Origin: Roseovarius sp.
GTDB taxonomy: Bacteria; Pseudomonadota; Alphaproteobacteria; Rhodobacterales; Rhodobacteraceae
NCBI GenBank assembly: GCA_027493545.1
Contig: JAOSKR010000003.1
Span: 553,360 to 617,359 of the forward strand
DNA: 64,000 nt
Reading direction: 5' to 3'
The translations under genes were made by a program, and so were the position numbers. Each line of letters starts with the position of its first letter. Within the stretch, counting starts at the first letter, position 1. The notes beneath the pieces are model-generated. The model had not been told where the DNA came from, made no database searches, and was given only the letters and a program-made list of their open reading frames with translations. Of the stretch, positions 1 through 13,038 are shown piece by piece.

Positions 1-1640
<1,640 letters not shown>

Positions 1641-1658
1641 GGGTGTGGCCCTCGCGCC

Positions 1659-2943
1659 TCAGAGCGCGGGCAGGCGGTACATGCCGCAGGGCGAAAACGC
1701 GATCGAGCTGCCATCGGACATCTCGCCGGAAAAGCGTGCGGCGATGATCCTCAGCGCGGTCTGGCGGCCCTTGAGCACCAACGCCCGGCGCGGGGGCAGC
1801 CGCGTTGTCGTGCCCGGTGCCAGCAGCGTTTGCGACCAGATCAGCGGGTGCAGCTCCTGCAGGTGCTCGGACAGGATCCAGCCCAGGCAGTCATGCAGTT
1901 GCGCACGGGTCGCCTCGGCCCGGCGCGACAGCGCCTTTTCGCGCTGGCAAGGTGCCATGGTGATCGCGCAGAAGGCGGCGAACTGATTGACGATGTGCTG
2001 GTTTTTCTGCCGCCCGATGATGTTGCGCATGCCCTCGACGAAGAAATCGCCGTCGAGCAGCTCGACCGCCCCCGGTTCGACCGCCGGGGCGTCGAAATAG
2101 ACCCATGCATAGCCGCCCGCCTGCCAGCTGTCGCGCGTCTGCAGGGCCGTGCGGCGGGCCTCGACCTCCAGCGCGCCGGGCTCCTGTCGCCGCAGCGGCA
2201 GCATGTACCGGCCGAGTGCGCGCATGTGGCGGTGGCTTATGGGGTCGAGCGAGATGAGCGCGGCATAGTCGTCGGCCAGCTGCCGGCCGCGCATGCCAGT
2301 GGTGGCGTTCAGCGCGCAGCGGGCGGCCAGGATCGAGGGTGCGTCGAGTGCCGCGCCGTCATGGGGCGCCAGAAGCGCCTCGGCCCGGGCGAGGTGGTCA
2401 TGGGCCCGGGTCAGGCTCTTGTCGGGTGTGCGGGCAAAGGCGATGCTGTGCCGAGGCCCAGGCGATATCGAGATGCGCCAGCGCCACCACCAGCGCGCAG
2501 GGATAGTCGTCGGGATAATCGTCCGATACCTCTTCCAGCGCCGCCATCGCCTCGGGGTCGGGCTCGGCGCCGTCATGCAGCGCGTCCTCCGCCGCCGACA
2601 CCACGTCCGAGCGCGCGCCGAACGCCATCAGCAGCGATGCGGTCTCGCCGCCCGGCGTGGTCAGGCGCGTGGTGTCGGCATGGCGGATGCGGCGCGACAG
2701 CTCCGGCCAGCGGTCCTGCCGGGCCGGGCGCTGGCCCTCGTCCTGATGAGTGGCGCGCGCCATTTCCTCGTCCGAGACCGGCAGCGAGGGCAGGATGACG
2801 CGCTTGGCCAGGGTATCGATCTCGCGCTCGGTCATTCGCGGAGGCGCATTCCGCGCGCTCCTTGCGGATCTCCGCGCCAGAAGGTCGCGCAATCTCGAGA
2901 ACGTGCCGCTGGGCAATTTCGACCGAGACCCGGATTCTAGCAT
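1659..2943 (-). CDS. Hypothetical protein, about 427 aa, frameshifted
   Basis: I do not recognise a characterised family. Two overlapping minus-strand frames share one coding pattern and join near 2450-2460, where the upstream frame (..VVALAHLDIAWA) passes to the downstream frame (..HSIAFARTPDKSLTRAHDHLARA). The C-terminal half is helical and rich in Ala/Leu/Arg, resembling TPR-like helical repeats, but I cannot assign repeats with confidence. ATG at 2943, preceded by a GGCGGGT stretch, is the most upstream plausible start; an internal ATG (MTEREIDTLAK) is an alternative. No signal peptide or membrane segment is evident. It lies downstream of pepN on the same strand, 183 bp away. The codon bias matches the neighbours, supporting a real gene. 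Confidence 0.6.
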
Positions 2944-3126
2944 GAGCGACCCGCCGTTCTTAACTGGAGCATGGCTTTCTGAATACAGGGCAGTTTTGCC
3001 GGTGCAATTCGCCAAAATTGGGGCAGGCCGGGGGAGATGCCGGGAAAAAGCAGCGCTGCCCGGCCGAATTCTCGCGGACCCTGTGCGCGGCTTTCCGCAC
3101 TCGCCCATATCGGGTGCTGGCGTCGC

Positions 3127-5681
3127 TCAGGCAGCGCGGATTCGGCCAGCCATCTCCGTCATGTCGCGGCTGATGCCGGGGGTGGCGAGGATTCGGTCGA
3201 GCTGGGCCGCAATCATCTGCTGGCGTCCCTCGTCGTAGCGCCGCCAGGTCTCGAAGGCGGTACACATGCGGGCCGCGGTCTGCGGGTTGAGCGGGTCGAG
3301 CCGGATCAGCCAGTCGGCCAGAAGCGCATAGCCCTTGCCCGACGCATGATGGAAACCGGCCGGGCTGGCGGCGAGCGCGCCCAGCACGGCGCGGAAACGG
3401 TTGGGATTCTTCATCGTGAAATCGGCATGGCGGGTCAGCGCCTCGGCCAGATCGGCGGCCGCGTCTGGCTCGGCGTTGACGATCTGCAGGGAAAACCACT
3501 TGTCCAGCACCAGCCGGTCGTGGCGCCACTGGTCATGAAACGCCTGCACCGCCTCGGCGCCGCGACCGGCCCGGACGAGGCAGGAAAGGGCCGCAAGCTG
3601 CAGCGTCATGTTGTCGGCCTGCGCGTATTGCATTTGCGCCGCCGCGCCGTCGTCGAGCCGGCTGAGAATGGCCAGCGCGGCGTTGGCCAGCGCGCGGGCG
3701 CCCGACTGTTCGGCGTCGGGGCGGTAGGGGGCGCTGACCCGGTGGCGGGCGTAAAGCGCGGGCGCGAGGGACTTCATCGCCCCGGCGCGGGCCTCGCGCA
3801 GCCCCTCGAGCGCCGTCCAGATCGCCCGCGGGTCGGGGGCTGTCGCCGGCGTCGAAAAGCGCCTGCGCCAGCTCGTCCTCGCCCGGCAGATCGAGCGCCA
3901 GCGCGCGAAACGCCGGATCGAGCGATTCGTCCCCGGCCATGCGGGCGATGGCGTCCAGATAAAGCGGATCGGGTGCGGCGCCCTGGCGCAGGGTCGCCAT
4001 CAGCCCCGCGCGCGCCAGCGCGCGCCCCGCTTCCCAGCGGTTGAAGGGGTCGGTGTCGTGGGCCAAAAGAAATGCGCGCTCGGCATCTGATGTCTGGCGC
4101 TCGACGATCACCGGGGCGGAAAAACCACGCAGGATCGAGGGTATGGGGCGCGCGCCCAGACCCTCGAAGCTGAAGCTCTGGCGCGTCTCGGTCATCTCCA
4201 GCACGGTGGTTTCGACGACCTCGTCGCCGTTGGGGCCCAATAGCCCCACCGCGATCGGAATGACCCGCGGCGGCTTTTCGTCCTGCCCCGGGGTTGGCGG
4301 AGTTTTCTGTTCGAAATGAATGGTATAGCGGCCGTCCTGCCAGTCGTCGGTGACTTGCAGGCGCGGTGTGCCGGCGTCCGTATACCAGCGCTTGAACTGG
4401 CTCAGATCGCGGCCGGTGGTGTCCTCGAAGACCTTCAGCCAGTCCTCGACCGTGGCGGCGTGGCCGTCGTGGCGGGTGAAATAGAGATCGAGCGCGCGAA
4501 AGTAGGCGTCATCCCCCACCAGTGTCCTGAGCATCCCGATCAGCTCGGCGCCCTTTTCATAGACGGTGGCGGTGTAGAAGTTGTTGATCTCGACAAAGCT
4601 CGACGGGCGCACCGGATGCGCCAGCGGTCCCGCGTCCTCGCGGAACTGGCGGGCGCGCAGCGTGATCACGTCCGCAATGCGCTTCACGGCGGCCGAGCGC
4701 ATGTCGGCGGTGAACTGGGCGTCGCGATAGACCGTCAGCCCTTCCTTCAGACACAGCTGGAACCAGTCGCGGCAGGTGATGCGGTTGCCGGTCCAGTTGT
4801 GGAAATACTCATGCGCGATGATGCCCTCGATGCGCTCGAAATTGGCGTCCGTGGCGGTTTCGGGGCTGGCCAGCACGGCGGCCGAGTTGAAGATGTTGAG
4901 CCCCTTGTTCTCCATCGCGCCCATGTTGAAATCGTCGACCGCGACGATGTTGAAGACGTCGAGGTCGTATTCGCGCCCGTAGACCTCTTCGTCCCAGGCC
5001 ATCGCCTTTTTCAGGCTTTCGAGGGCAAAGGCGCATTTGTCCTCGTCGCCGCGGCGCACCCAGATGTTGAGCGCGACCTCGCGCCCCGAGCGGGTGGTGA
5101 AGGCGCCGCGATGCGCCACCAGATCGCCCGCCACCAATGCGAAGAGATAGGCGGGCTTGGGCCAGGGGTCGTGCCATTCGGCAAAGCCCGCGCCGGCCTC
5201 GCCGGGGTTGCCGTTCGACAGCAGGATGGGTGCGTCGCCCTCGATGCGCACGTCGAAACGGCGCCATCACGTCGGGGCGGTCGGGATAGTAGGTGATCTT
5301 GCGAAAGCCCTCGGCCTCGCATTGGGTGCAGTACATCCCCGAGGACATGTAGAGCCCTTCGAGCGCGGTATTGGCGGCGGGGTCGATCTCGACCTCGGCC
5401 TGCCAGACAAAGGGGCGTTCGGGGACGGGGCAGGTCAGCCCCTCGTCGGTCACCTCAGGTGTGACAGGTTGCCCGTCAATCGCCGCTGAAATCAGCCGCA
5501 GCCCCTCGCCATGCAGGAAAAAGCGGCGCTCGGCTGCATCGGGGTCGGGGCGGAACTCGATGCGCGAGAGAACCCGTGTGGCGTGCGGGGCGAGGCGAAA
5601 GGTCAGCGCCACCTTGTCGATGCGATAGCCAAAGGGCGTGTAGTCGCCAAGGTGGATCGTCTGCGGTGCGGCGTCTCGCAT
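3127..5681 (-). CDS. pepN: Aminopeptidase N (M1 zinc metallopeptidase), two frameshifts
   Basis: Cytoplasmic alanyl-type aminopeptidase of about 850 aa, the usual length for bacterial PepN. The exopeptidase signature GAMEN is near residue 250 and the zinc site HEYFH near residue 289, followed by the third zinc ligand in NRITCRDWFQLCLKEGLTV. The N-terminal beta domain begins MRDAAPQTIHLGDYTP with a GGAGG-type ribosome site 8-12 bases before ATG 5681. Two single-base errors break the frame: about 5255-5262 (after DRPDVMAPF, continuing DVRIEGDAPILL) and about 3834-3840 in a G5 run (after FDAGDSP, continuing as the C-terminal helical domain). The stop is TGA at 3127-3129. The family cleaves N-terminal residues during protein turnover; nothing in the context suggests a special role. 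Confidence 0.92.
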
Positions 5682-5850
5682 GGCTCGGGCCTCCGTTGGT
5701 GTGCCGGCAGGTGTAGCGCAACCATCCCGAGCCGCAAGGGGGGGGCGGCCGTCTCTGCACCCGCGCGCGGCCGGTTGTGCAATCATGGATGTTTTCGCAA
5801 GCGTTACGGGGTTATATGTGTGACCGGTAAAGGAACAGCAAGAGACCGGC

Positions 5851-6627
5851 ATGACCCGCCCCGTCATCGGCATCATCTCCAACAGCTATCTCATCGACGA
5901 CAGCTACCCCGTGCACGCAGGGGGCAAGATGAACTCGGACGCGGTGGCACAGGTGGCCGATTGCATGCCGCTCATCGTGCCGAGCGATCCGCACTTCGTC
6001 TCGGTCGAGGAATTGCTGGCGACTTGCGACGGCTTTCTTCTGACCGGCGGGCGGCCCAACGTCCACCCCGAGGAATACGGCGATACCCCCACGCCCGCGC
6101 ACGGCCAGTTCGATCGCGGCCGCGACGCGCTCACCTTGCCGCTGATCCGTGCCTGCGTGGCGCGCGGGCAGCCGGTCTTTGGCGTCTGCCGCGGTTTTCA
6201 GGAGATCAACGTCGCGCTGGGCGGCACGCTGCACCCCGAGATCCGCGAATTGCCCGGGCGCGACAATCACCGGATGCCGCCCGATGGCACGCTCGAGGAA
6301 AAGTTCGCCCTGCGCCACTGCGTGCGCTTTGCCGAGGGCGGGGTCTTTCACCGCCTGCTCGGTACGCGCGAGGTGATGACCAACACCCTGCACGGGCAGG
6401 GCGTGGTCAAGCCCGGCCGCGGCGTGGTAATCGACGGCTACGCCTCCGACGGTACGCCCGAGGCGATTTATGTCGAGGGTGCCCCGGGGTTCACGCTGTC
6501 GGTGCAGTGGCACCCCGAATACAACGCCGCCGCCGATCCGGTCAGCCGGGCGCTGTTCGGCGCCTTCGGCCAGGCCGCGCGCGATTGGCGGGCCGGCCGG
6601 CAGGGCCCGGCGCGCCGGCGGGCCTGA
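5851..6627 (+). CDS. Class I glutamine amidotransferase-like hydrolase (peptidase C26, PuuD-like)
   Basis: 258 aa, the usual size of gamma-glutamyl-gamma-aminobutyrate hydrolases. The nucleophile elbow FGVCRGFQEI places the catalytic cysteine at C113, and QWHPEYN supplies H221 and E223, a complete Cys-His-Glu triad. Family members hydrolyse gamma-glutamyl amides such as gamma-glutamyl-GABA in putrescine breakdown, but no other puu gene is nearby, so the substrate is open. The start at 5851 follows AAGAGACCGGC and fits the family N-terminus (MTRPVIGIIS). The gene is divergent from pepN with a 169-bp shared upstream region. Confidence 0.85.
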   Translation: MTRPVIGIISNSYLIDDSYPVHAGGKMNSDAVAQVADCMPLIVPSDPHFVSVEELLATCDGFLLTGGRPNVHPEEYGDTPTPAHGQFDRGRDALTLPLIRACVARGQPVFGVCRGFQEINVALGGTLHPEIRELPGRDNHRMPPDGTLEEKFALRHCVRFAEGGVFHRLLGTREVMTNTLHGQGVVKPGRGVVIDGYASDGTPEAIYVEGAPGFTLSVQWHPEYNAAADPVSRALFGAFGQAARDWRAGRQGPARRRA

Positions 6628-6684
6628 GGGCGGCCGGCATGCCCCATGGACAGGCCCGGTGGGGTGAGAGATAAGCTGAACCCG

Positions 6685-7136
6685 ATGCTGAAATGGATCG
6701 ACATACCGCCCGTCTGGCTGGCGCTCTTTGCCGCGCTCGCCTGGGGTCAGAGCCGGTATCTCGGCCTCGGCCTGAGCTTTGGCGGCGCCTGGGCCGATTT
6801 CGCCGGCGGGCTCTTGCTGGGCGGCGGCGTGCTGCTGGCCCTGCTCGCGGCCCTGGAGATGCGCCGCCACCGAACCACCCTGGTGCCGCATCGCAACGCC
6901 GAACGGCTGGTGCAGTCGGGAATCTTCAGCCGCTCGCGCAACCCCATCTACCGGCCGACGTGATGATTCTCGGCGGGCTTGTCCTGTGGTGGGATGCGGT
7001 GCTGTCGTTGCCCCTGGTGCCGGTCTTGCTGTGGGTTCTCGAGCGGCGCTTCGTCATTCCCGAGGAAAACCGCCTGCGGCGCAAGTTCCGTGCCGATTTC
7101 GCGCGCTATTGCGAAAAGACACGGCGCTGGCTCTGA
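6685..7136 (+). CDS. Isoprenylcysteine carboxyl methyltransferase (ICMT/PEMT)-like membrane protein, frameshifted
   Basis: Small integral membrane protein of about 150 aa with three or four hydrophobic segments. The segment LVQSGIFSRSRNPIY, followed by about 25 hydrophobic residues and FVIPEENRLRRKF..F..Y, matches the membrane methyltransferase family often annotated as methyltransferase family protein in proteobacteria. The frame breaks at 6951-6955: TACCGGCC should probably carry one more base, giving NPIYLADVMILGG. ATG 6685 (MLKWIDIPPVWLA) starts just before the first hydrophobic stretch; an in-frame ATG at 6646 would add 13 residues. The substrate is unknown for this subgroup. It sits 57 bp after the amidotransferase-like gene on the same strand. 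Confidence 0.75.
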
Positions 7137-7255
7137 ACCGTCCTGACCCGACCGAGGGTATTCCATTGTGGACCGGAATGTGACATCCCGTCAGTGATCG
7201 GCTAGCTTGCGCGCCGGTGCCGTCGCGAGGGGCGATGCGCCGCTAAGAACAGGAC

Positions 7256-8844
7256 ATGGGGGACGACGACTTGAAGATCGGAACGCCAAAGGAAATTCTT
7301 GACGGCGAGAACCGCGTCGCGATGACGCCGGATTCGGCCAGGGCCCTGCAAAAGCTCGGCTATGACTGCGCGATCGAGACCGGGGCGGGGGAGCGCGCGG
7401 GCTTTCGCGACGCCGATTACGAGGCCGCCGGCGTCGAGATCGTCAAGACCGCCGCCGCGCTGTGGAAAGGGGCCGACATCGTCGCCAAGCTGCGCGTGCC
7501 CACCGAGACCGAACTGAAGCGGCTCAGGAAGGATCAGACGCTGATCTCCTTCTTCAACCCGGCCGAAAACGAGACCGGGCTCGAGATCGCGGCCAAGAAG
7601 GGCGCCAGCGTCATCGCGATGGAGATGGTGCCGCGGATTTCCCGCGCGCAGAAGATGGACGCGCTGTCGTCGATGGCCAACATCGCGGGCTACCGCGCGG
7701 TGATCGAGGCCGGCAACAATTTCGGCCGCTTCTTCACCGGTCAGGTGACCGCCGCCGGCAAGGTGCCCCCGGCCAAGGTGCTGGTGGTCGGTGCGGGCGT
7801 CGCCGGGCTCGCCGCGATCGGCACCGCGACATCGCTGGGCGCGATCACCTATGCCTTCGACGTGCGCCCCGAGGTGGCCGAGCAGATCGAATCGATGGGC
7901 GCCGAGTTCGTCTATCTCGATTTCGAGGAGACCGGACAGGATTCGGCCGCCACCGGCGGCTATGCCGCGCCCTCGAGCCCCGAGTTCCGCGAAAAACAGC
8001 TCGAGAAATTCCGCGAACTCGCGCCCGACATGGACATCGTCATCACCACCGCGCTCATTCCCGGCCGCCCGGCGCCCAAGCTCTGGACCGCCGACATGGT
8101 CGCGGCGATGAAGCCCGGCTCGGTGATCATCGACCTTGCGGCCGAGCGCGGCGGCAACTGCGATCTGACCGAGCCCGACAAGCGCGTTGTCACCGACAAC
8201 GGCGTCATCATCATCGGCTATACCGATTTTCCCTCGCGCATGGCGGCGCAGGCCTCGACGCTTTACGCCAACAACGTCCGCCACATGCTCGACGACCTGA
8301 CGCCCGGGAAGGACGGCCAGCCGGTACATGACATGGACGACGACGTCATCCGCGGCGCCACCGTGACGCACGCCGGCGAGGTGACCTGGCCGCCACCACC
8401 GCCCAAGATCAAGGCGATCGCCGCCCCGCCTGCCAAGCCCGCCAAGACCGAGTTGACGCGGGAAGAGCGCAAGGCGCACGAACTGGCCGAGTTTCAGGCC
8501 CAGACCAGGCGTCAGGTCACGCTCTGGCCGTCGGCAGCGCACTGGTGCTGGGGGTGGGGCTGATCGCACCGGTGAGCTTCATGCAGCACTTCATCGTCTT
8601 CGTGCTGTCGGTCTTCATCGGCTTCCAGGTGATCTGGAACGTCAGCCACAGCCTGCACACGCCGCTGATGGCGGTCACCAACGCGATCTCGTCGATCATC
8701 ATCGTCGGCGCGCTGTTGCAGATGGGATCGGGGGCGTGGCTGGTGATCCTGCTCGCCGCGGTCTCGGTCTTCATGGCTGGGATCAACATCTTCGGCGGTT
8801 TCCTCGTCACCCGGCGCATGCTCGCCATGTTCCAGAAATCCTGA
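7256..8844 (+). CDS. pntA: NAD(P) transhydrogenase alpha subunit (domains I and II fused), frameshifted
   Basis: Proton-translocating transhydrogenase alpha subunit, about 529 aa. Residues 1 to about 380 form the NAD(H)-binding domain I ([22 protein letters not shown]). A Pro/Lys-rich linker (WPPPPPKIK) leads to a C-terminal domain of about four transmembrane helices ([15 protein letters not shown]). The frame breaks near 8515-8523, one base away from [19 protein letters not shown] 7256 is the conventional call. TTG at 7271 is attractive because it is preceded by GGGGGA at a good distance and yields MKIGTPKEI, the usual family N-terminus. The alpha subunit is one polypeptide here, unlike the split PntAA/PntAB of Rhodospirillum. 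It acts in the inner membrane with PntB, 13 bp downstream. Confidence 0.93.
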
Positions 8845-8857
8845 GGAGGGCGAGGCC

Positions 8858-10290
8858 ATGGAATTCGGATTCACCACTGCCGCCTATGTTGTCGCGGCTG
8901 TCCTCTTCATCCTCTCGCTGGGCGGGCTTTCGGGTCAGGAAAGCGCCAAGCGCGCGGTCTGGTACGGCATCGTCGGCATGGCGCTGGCGGTCTTTGCCAC
9001 GCTGATCGGGCCGGGCTCGGGGCTGTGGCTGCTGTCGCTCGTGCTGCTTGCGGGCGGCGGCGCCATCGGCGTCGTCGTGGCGCAACGGGTGCAGATGACC
9101 GAGATGCCGCAGCTGATCGCGGCGATGCATTCGCTGGTCGGCCTCGCGGCGGTCTTCGTGGGCTTCAACGCCCATATCGAGGCAGCGCGCGTGGCCGCGA
9201 TGGCAGCCGACCAGCGCGACGCGCTTGTCGGGTTCGCTGCGGTGCTGGCGCACAAGACCCCGGTCGAACTCACGATCCTGCGGGTCGAGCTGTTCCTCGG
9301 CATCTTCATCGGCGCGGTGACCTTCACCGGCTCGGTGGTGGCTTTCGGCAAGCTCGCCGGCAAGCTCACGTCGAAGGCGCAGAAGCTGCCCGGCGGGCAC
9401 ATGCTGAACGCCGGCGCGGCGGCGCTGTCGGTGATCCTGCTCATCGTCTACATGAACGGTGCGCCGCTCTGGTCGCTCCTGCTGATGACGGCGCTGGCGC
9501 TCTTCATCGGCTATCACCTGATCATGGGCATCGGGGGCGCCGACATGCCGGTGGTGGTGTCGATGCTCAACAGCTATTCGGGCTGGGCGGCGGCGGCGAT
9601 CGGCTTCTCGCTCGGCAACGATCTGCTGATCGTGGTGGGCGCGCTGGTGGGCTCGTCGGGCGCGATCCTGAGCTACATCATGTGCAAGGCAATGAACCGC
9701 CACTTCGTCAGCGTGATCCTGGGGGCTTTGGCGGCGACGGCGGGCCGGCGGCCGAGATCGAGGGCGAGATGGTCGCCATCGAGGCCGAGGGCGTGGCGCA
9801 GACACTGAGCGATGCCGACAGCGTGATCATCGTGCCGGGCTACGGCATGGCGGTGGCGCAGGCGCAGCAGGCGGTGAGCGAGCTGACGTCGAAGCTGCGG
9901 GACAAGGGCAAGACCGTGCGCTTTGGCATCCACCCGGTCGCCGGACGCCTGCCCGGGCACATGAACGTGCTCCTGGCCGAGGCGCGGGTGCCCTACGACA
10001 TCGTGCTGGAAATGGACGAGATCAACGACGATTTCCCCCGGACGGACGTGGCGATCGTCATCGGTTCCAACGACATCGTCAACCCGGCGGCACAGGAGGA
10101 TCCCAACTCGCCCATCGCCGGCATGCCGGTGCTGGAGGTGTGGAAGGCGCGCGACGTCTTCGTGCTCAAGCGCGGGCAGGGGACCGGCTATTCCGGCATC
10201 GAGAACCCGCTTTTCTACCGGGAGAACACGCGCATGTTCTACGGCGACGCCAAGGAAAGCATCACCCGGCTCCTGGGCCTGATCGGCTGA
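8858..10290 (+). CDS. pntB: NAD(P) transhydrogenase beta subunit, frameshifted
   Basis: About 477 aa. The N-terminal two thirds hold the hydrophobic helices of domain II (starting [20 protein letters not shown]). The C-terminal third is the NADP(H)-binding domain III with [30 protein letters not shown] and [12 protein letters not shown]. The frame breaks in the G5 run at 9721-9725: one more G would give [19 protein letters not shown]. The start follows GAGGAGGGCGAGGCC. With PntA it couples hydride transfer from NADH to NADP+ to proton entry, supplying NADPH. Spacing and strand indicate one operon with pntA. Confidence 0.93.
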
Positions 10291-10905
10291 GATGATCGAC
10301 CTGGCGAGCGAGGAAACAAAGATTCCGCACGGCGCGCTGTTCGGGAGATGTGTGGCCCGGCGTGTCTTGTACGGAGTTGCTCTTCGCTCGCCCGGTTCAG
10401 GTGAACGGGTTTCATCCAGCGCCGTCAATCAATGAGTTGCATGGCTCGATGTCGTCCATTGATGATCTGAGCCTTTCCGATGTGGTCCTGGATGCTGCGA
10501 GTGATGAGTTTGCCGCAACAGCCAAAGCCCCCGGCGGCCTGCAACTTGGAAGACAATCAGGATGGGGTAATCTCACTTGTTCAGGCGCCCCCATGGGCAC
10601 CTGGCATCGACCGGACCGGGATGAGTTCCGTCTGAATCAACGACCGCCCCATTCGCCTCCGGGGCGTCAGCCCCGGATCGCGCCCGACCCCGCCCCGGGG
10701 CGGGCGCGATCCCGCCCACCCTCGGTGCCGGGCGCGATCCTTGCCTAAGGGCGGTGGTTCTATCGGGAGTCATCTTGTCCTGGCTCGATATTGGCGTAAG
10801 TATACAACGGCATTCCCATAACCCATTGACGTAGCGGAAATAGTCCGTTTGCATATGGCGGCTGGGCGGTTAGTCTGCGCGAAAATCGCGGGACACCCTC
10901 ACCCC
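10291..10905 (+). other. Intergenic stretch after pntB
   Basis: No convincing gene. 10291-10615 contains a short open stretch (SINELHGSMSSIDDLSLSDVVLDAASDEF) that could be a gene fragment but has no recognisable partner. 10616-10783 is repeat copy 1, described separately. 10790-10905 is more AT-rich (GTAAGTATAC, TTGACG, CATATG) and probably carries the promoter of the DUF3422 gene, though no clear -35/-10 pair with normal spacing is visible. Confidence 0.5.
10616..10783 (+). repeat. Interspersed palindromic repeat, copy 1
   Basis: About 168 bp, shared with copies at 17093-17257 and 34713-34843, all in the same orientation. The left end contains GGGATGAGTTC and CAACGACCGCCCC; the right end read backwards contains AAGATGACTCC and GAACCACCGCCC, so the ends are imperfect inverted repeats of about 30 bp. 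Inside, CCGGGGC-GTCA-GCCCCGG (10659-10676) is a perfect 7-bp hairpin with a tetraloop. It is followed by GC-rich, partly self-complementary sequence (GCCCCGGGGCGGGC). The element encodes nothing and lies between pntB and the DUF3422 gene. Confidence 0.8.
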
Positions 10906-12185
10906 ATGCCGCCCATCGACGACCATCCATTGCGCTACCGGCTCGCCAACGAGCTGCACGCCCGTCCCTTCCCTCGGTCAGACCGCCGGCCACCGCCGCC
11001 TATCTGGCGGTCAAGCACGAGCACGCCGCCGCCGCGCGCGACCGGGCGGCCGATCTCGCCCATCTGGCCGCGCTCCTCGATCGCCACGGCGCTCCGCATC
11101 CCCAGCCCGACGCCACGCATTATTCCGGCCGCATCGGGCGGCACACCCTGAAATGGGAAAGCCATACCGAGTTCGTCACCTACACCGCAATATCCGACGG
11201 GCTGAGCGCGCGGCCTTTCGATCCGGCCGATTTCGCGGCCTTTCCGGGCGACTGGCTGGCCACGGCGCCGGGGGTGCGGATCACCTCGGCGCTGATCCGG
11301 ATCGAGCAGATGCACGACGAGGACACGCTTGCCGCCGCCATCTCCGAATGGTTCGTGCCCGAAAGCGTGGCGGTGGCGCGGGTGCTCGACAACGCCGCCG
11401 TCATCGCCAGCGATTTCCGCATCGACCCGGCCGGTCATCAGCGGTTTCTGATCGTGACGGCGCCCGGCACCGGGTCGCGCCGGGTGGGCCGGGTGATGCA
11501 GCGGCTCTGCGAGATCGAGACCTACAAGTCGATGTCGATGCTGGGCTTTGCCCGGGTACACGATCTCGGCCCGCGCATGGGCGAACTGGAAAACCGCATG
11601 CGCGCGATGATCGGCGACATGACCCGCGGCGAGAAGCGGGCCGAGGACACCCTGCCCGACCTGCTGGACATTTCCGCCGAGCTCGAGGCGATGGCGGCGC
11701 AGTCCTCGTTTCGCTTCGGTGCGACCGAGGCTTACGCCCGCATCGTCGCGCAGCGCATCGAGGTTCTGCGCGAGGAGCGCTTTTGCGGCCGCCAGACCTT
11801 TGGCGAATTCATGATGCGCAGGTATGAGCCGGCGATGCGCACCGTGCGTTCGGCCGAGGCGCGGCTGCAGGCGATGGCGGACCGGGCGCAGCGCGCCGCC
11901 GAGTTGCTGCGCACCCGGGTCGATGTCGAGCGCAGCGCGCAGAACCAGGCGTTGCTGGCCAGCATGGACCGCCGCGCCGACCTGCAACTGCGGCTGCAAA
12001 GGACCGTCGAAGGGCTCAGCGTGGTGGCGATCAGCTATTACGCCGTGTCGCTGGCGGGCTATCTGCTCTACCCGCTGACCGACGTCCTCGGCGTCGGCAA
12101 GGGGATGGTGGCGGCGGTCGTCACCTTGCCGGTGGTGGCGCTGGTGTGGTTTCTGGTGCGCCGGATCAGGGCGAAGTTCCACTGA
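10906..12185 (+). CDS. DUF3422 family membrane-associated protein, frameshifted
   Basis: About 426 aa, the usual size of this uncharacterised alphaproteobacterial family. It opens MPPIDDHPLRYRLANELHARPFP, where HPLR..LANELHARPF is the family signature. The frame breaks near 10970-10980 and continues SVRPPATAAYLAVKHEH in another frame. The C-terminus has a coiled-coil-like region (ERSAQNQALLASMDRRADLQLRLQ as separate short motifs) followed by two transmembrane helices near residues 370-415 (VVAISYYAVSLAGYLLYPL and MVAAVVTLPVVALVWFL). Family knowledge suggests an inner-membrane protein; the function is unknown. It converges with the GH25 gene downstream. Confidence 0.82.
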
Positions 12186-12248
12186 GGGGGTGGTGCCGCA
12201 AGCCCGCCGCCGAAGGCAGTCTGCGACGGGCGCGCGCCGACGTCCGGT

Positions 12249-13034
12249 TTACTGCCGACGCCGCGCCACCCATGCGGCCCAGTCGGTCCGGCTGCCGGCA
12301 AAGGCGTTGAGGTCGACATCGCCCTTTACGCCGCCGACGATGCCGGTGCCGCTGTATTGCCAGAAATGCCAGCTCTGGCCGGGGTAGACCTCGGGCAGGG
12401 GGTGCGCGACCGAACGCAGCCAGAATTCCGCCTTCACCTGCCCCAGATCGTTCTCGCGATAGAATCGCGGGGTGGTGTAGACGATCGGGCGCTGGTGGTA
12501 ATGACGCTCCAGCCGATTGAGAAAGACGCCCATCTCGCGGCGCACCACCTCCGGCGCGGGGCGTTTCTGGCAGGTCGGCGAATGCGGGTTCCATTCCATG
12601 TCCAGAACCGGCGGCAGCGCGCCCGCCCCGCGAGGCACGTTGTGGATGAACCAGTCCGCCCGGGTCCGGGCATCGGTGCAGAAATAGTAGAAGTGGTAGG
12701 CGCCGCGCAGCACGCCCGCGTGCGCCGCCGCCTGCCAGTTGCGGCCAAATTCGGGATCGCGCAGGTCGCCGCCCTCGGTCGCCTTGATGAAGGCGAAGTT
12801 CACGCCCGAGCGGGCGGCGGCATGCCAGTCGATGCCGCCCTGAAAGCGTGACACGTCGATGCCGTGGACCGGCAGGCGCCGGGGCGCGTGGCGGCCGAAC
12901 TCCACCGGGTCGCGGTCGTCGAAGGCCGCCGCGCGGGTCGAGATCGTGGCCTGCTGCGCGCCGGCAGGCAGGACGGGCCAGGCCAAAGCCAAGGCCATCA
13001 CCAGTGCCAGACGGGCAGAAGCGGTGCGCGGCAT
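12249..13034 (-). CDS. Secreted GH25-family muramidase (lysozyme-like)
   Basis: 261 aa with an N-terminal signal peptide (MPRTASARLALVMALALAWP, cleavage near AGA-QQA). The GH25 fold motifs are present in order: HGIDVSRFQG (D60), ATEGG, GAYHFYYF, VLDMEWNP (D145 and E147, the expected catalytic acids) and GDVDLNAFAG at the end. The family cleaves the beta-1,4 bond between N-acetylmuramic acid and N-acetylglucosamine in the cell wall. The gene starts 4 bp after the DUF938 stop, so it is probably translated from the same message. A periplasmic wall-remodelling role is more likely than a toxin role, since no secretion or immunity gene is beside it. Confidence 0.88.
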   Translation of the reverse strand: MPRTASARLALVMALALAWPVLPAGAQQATISTRAAAFDDRDPVEFGRHAPRRLPVHGIDVSRFQGGIDWHAAARSGVNFAFIKATEGGDLRDPEFGRNWQAAAHAGVLRGAYHFYYFCTDARTRADWFIHNVPRGAGALPPVLDMEWNPHSPTCQKRPAPEVVRREMGVFLNRLERHYHQRPIVYTTPRFYRENDLGQVKAEFWLRSVAHPLPEVYPGQSWHFWQYSGTGIVGGVKGDVDLNAFAGSRTDWAAWVARRRQ

Positions 13035-13038
13035 GGGC

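Noticed and set aside
12249..13034. GH25 muramidase as a secreted toxin or phage endolysin
   Set aside because: It has a standard signal peptide and no immunity, holin or secretion gene beside it; the context is a housekeeping-type operon.
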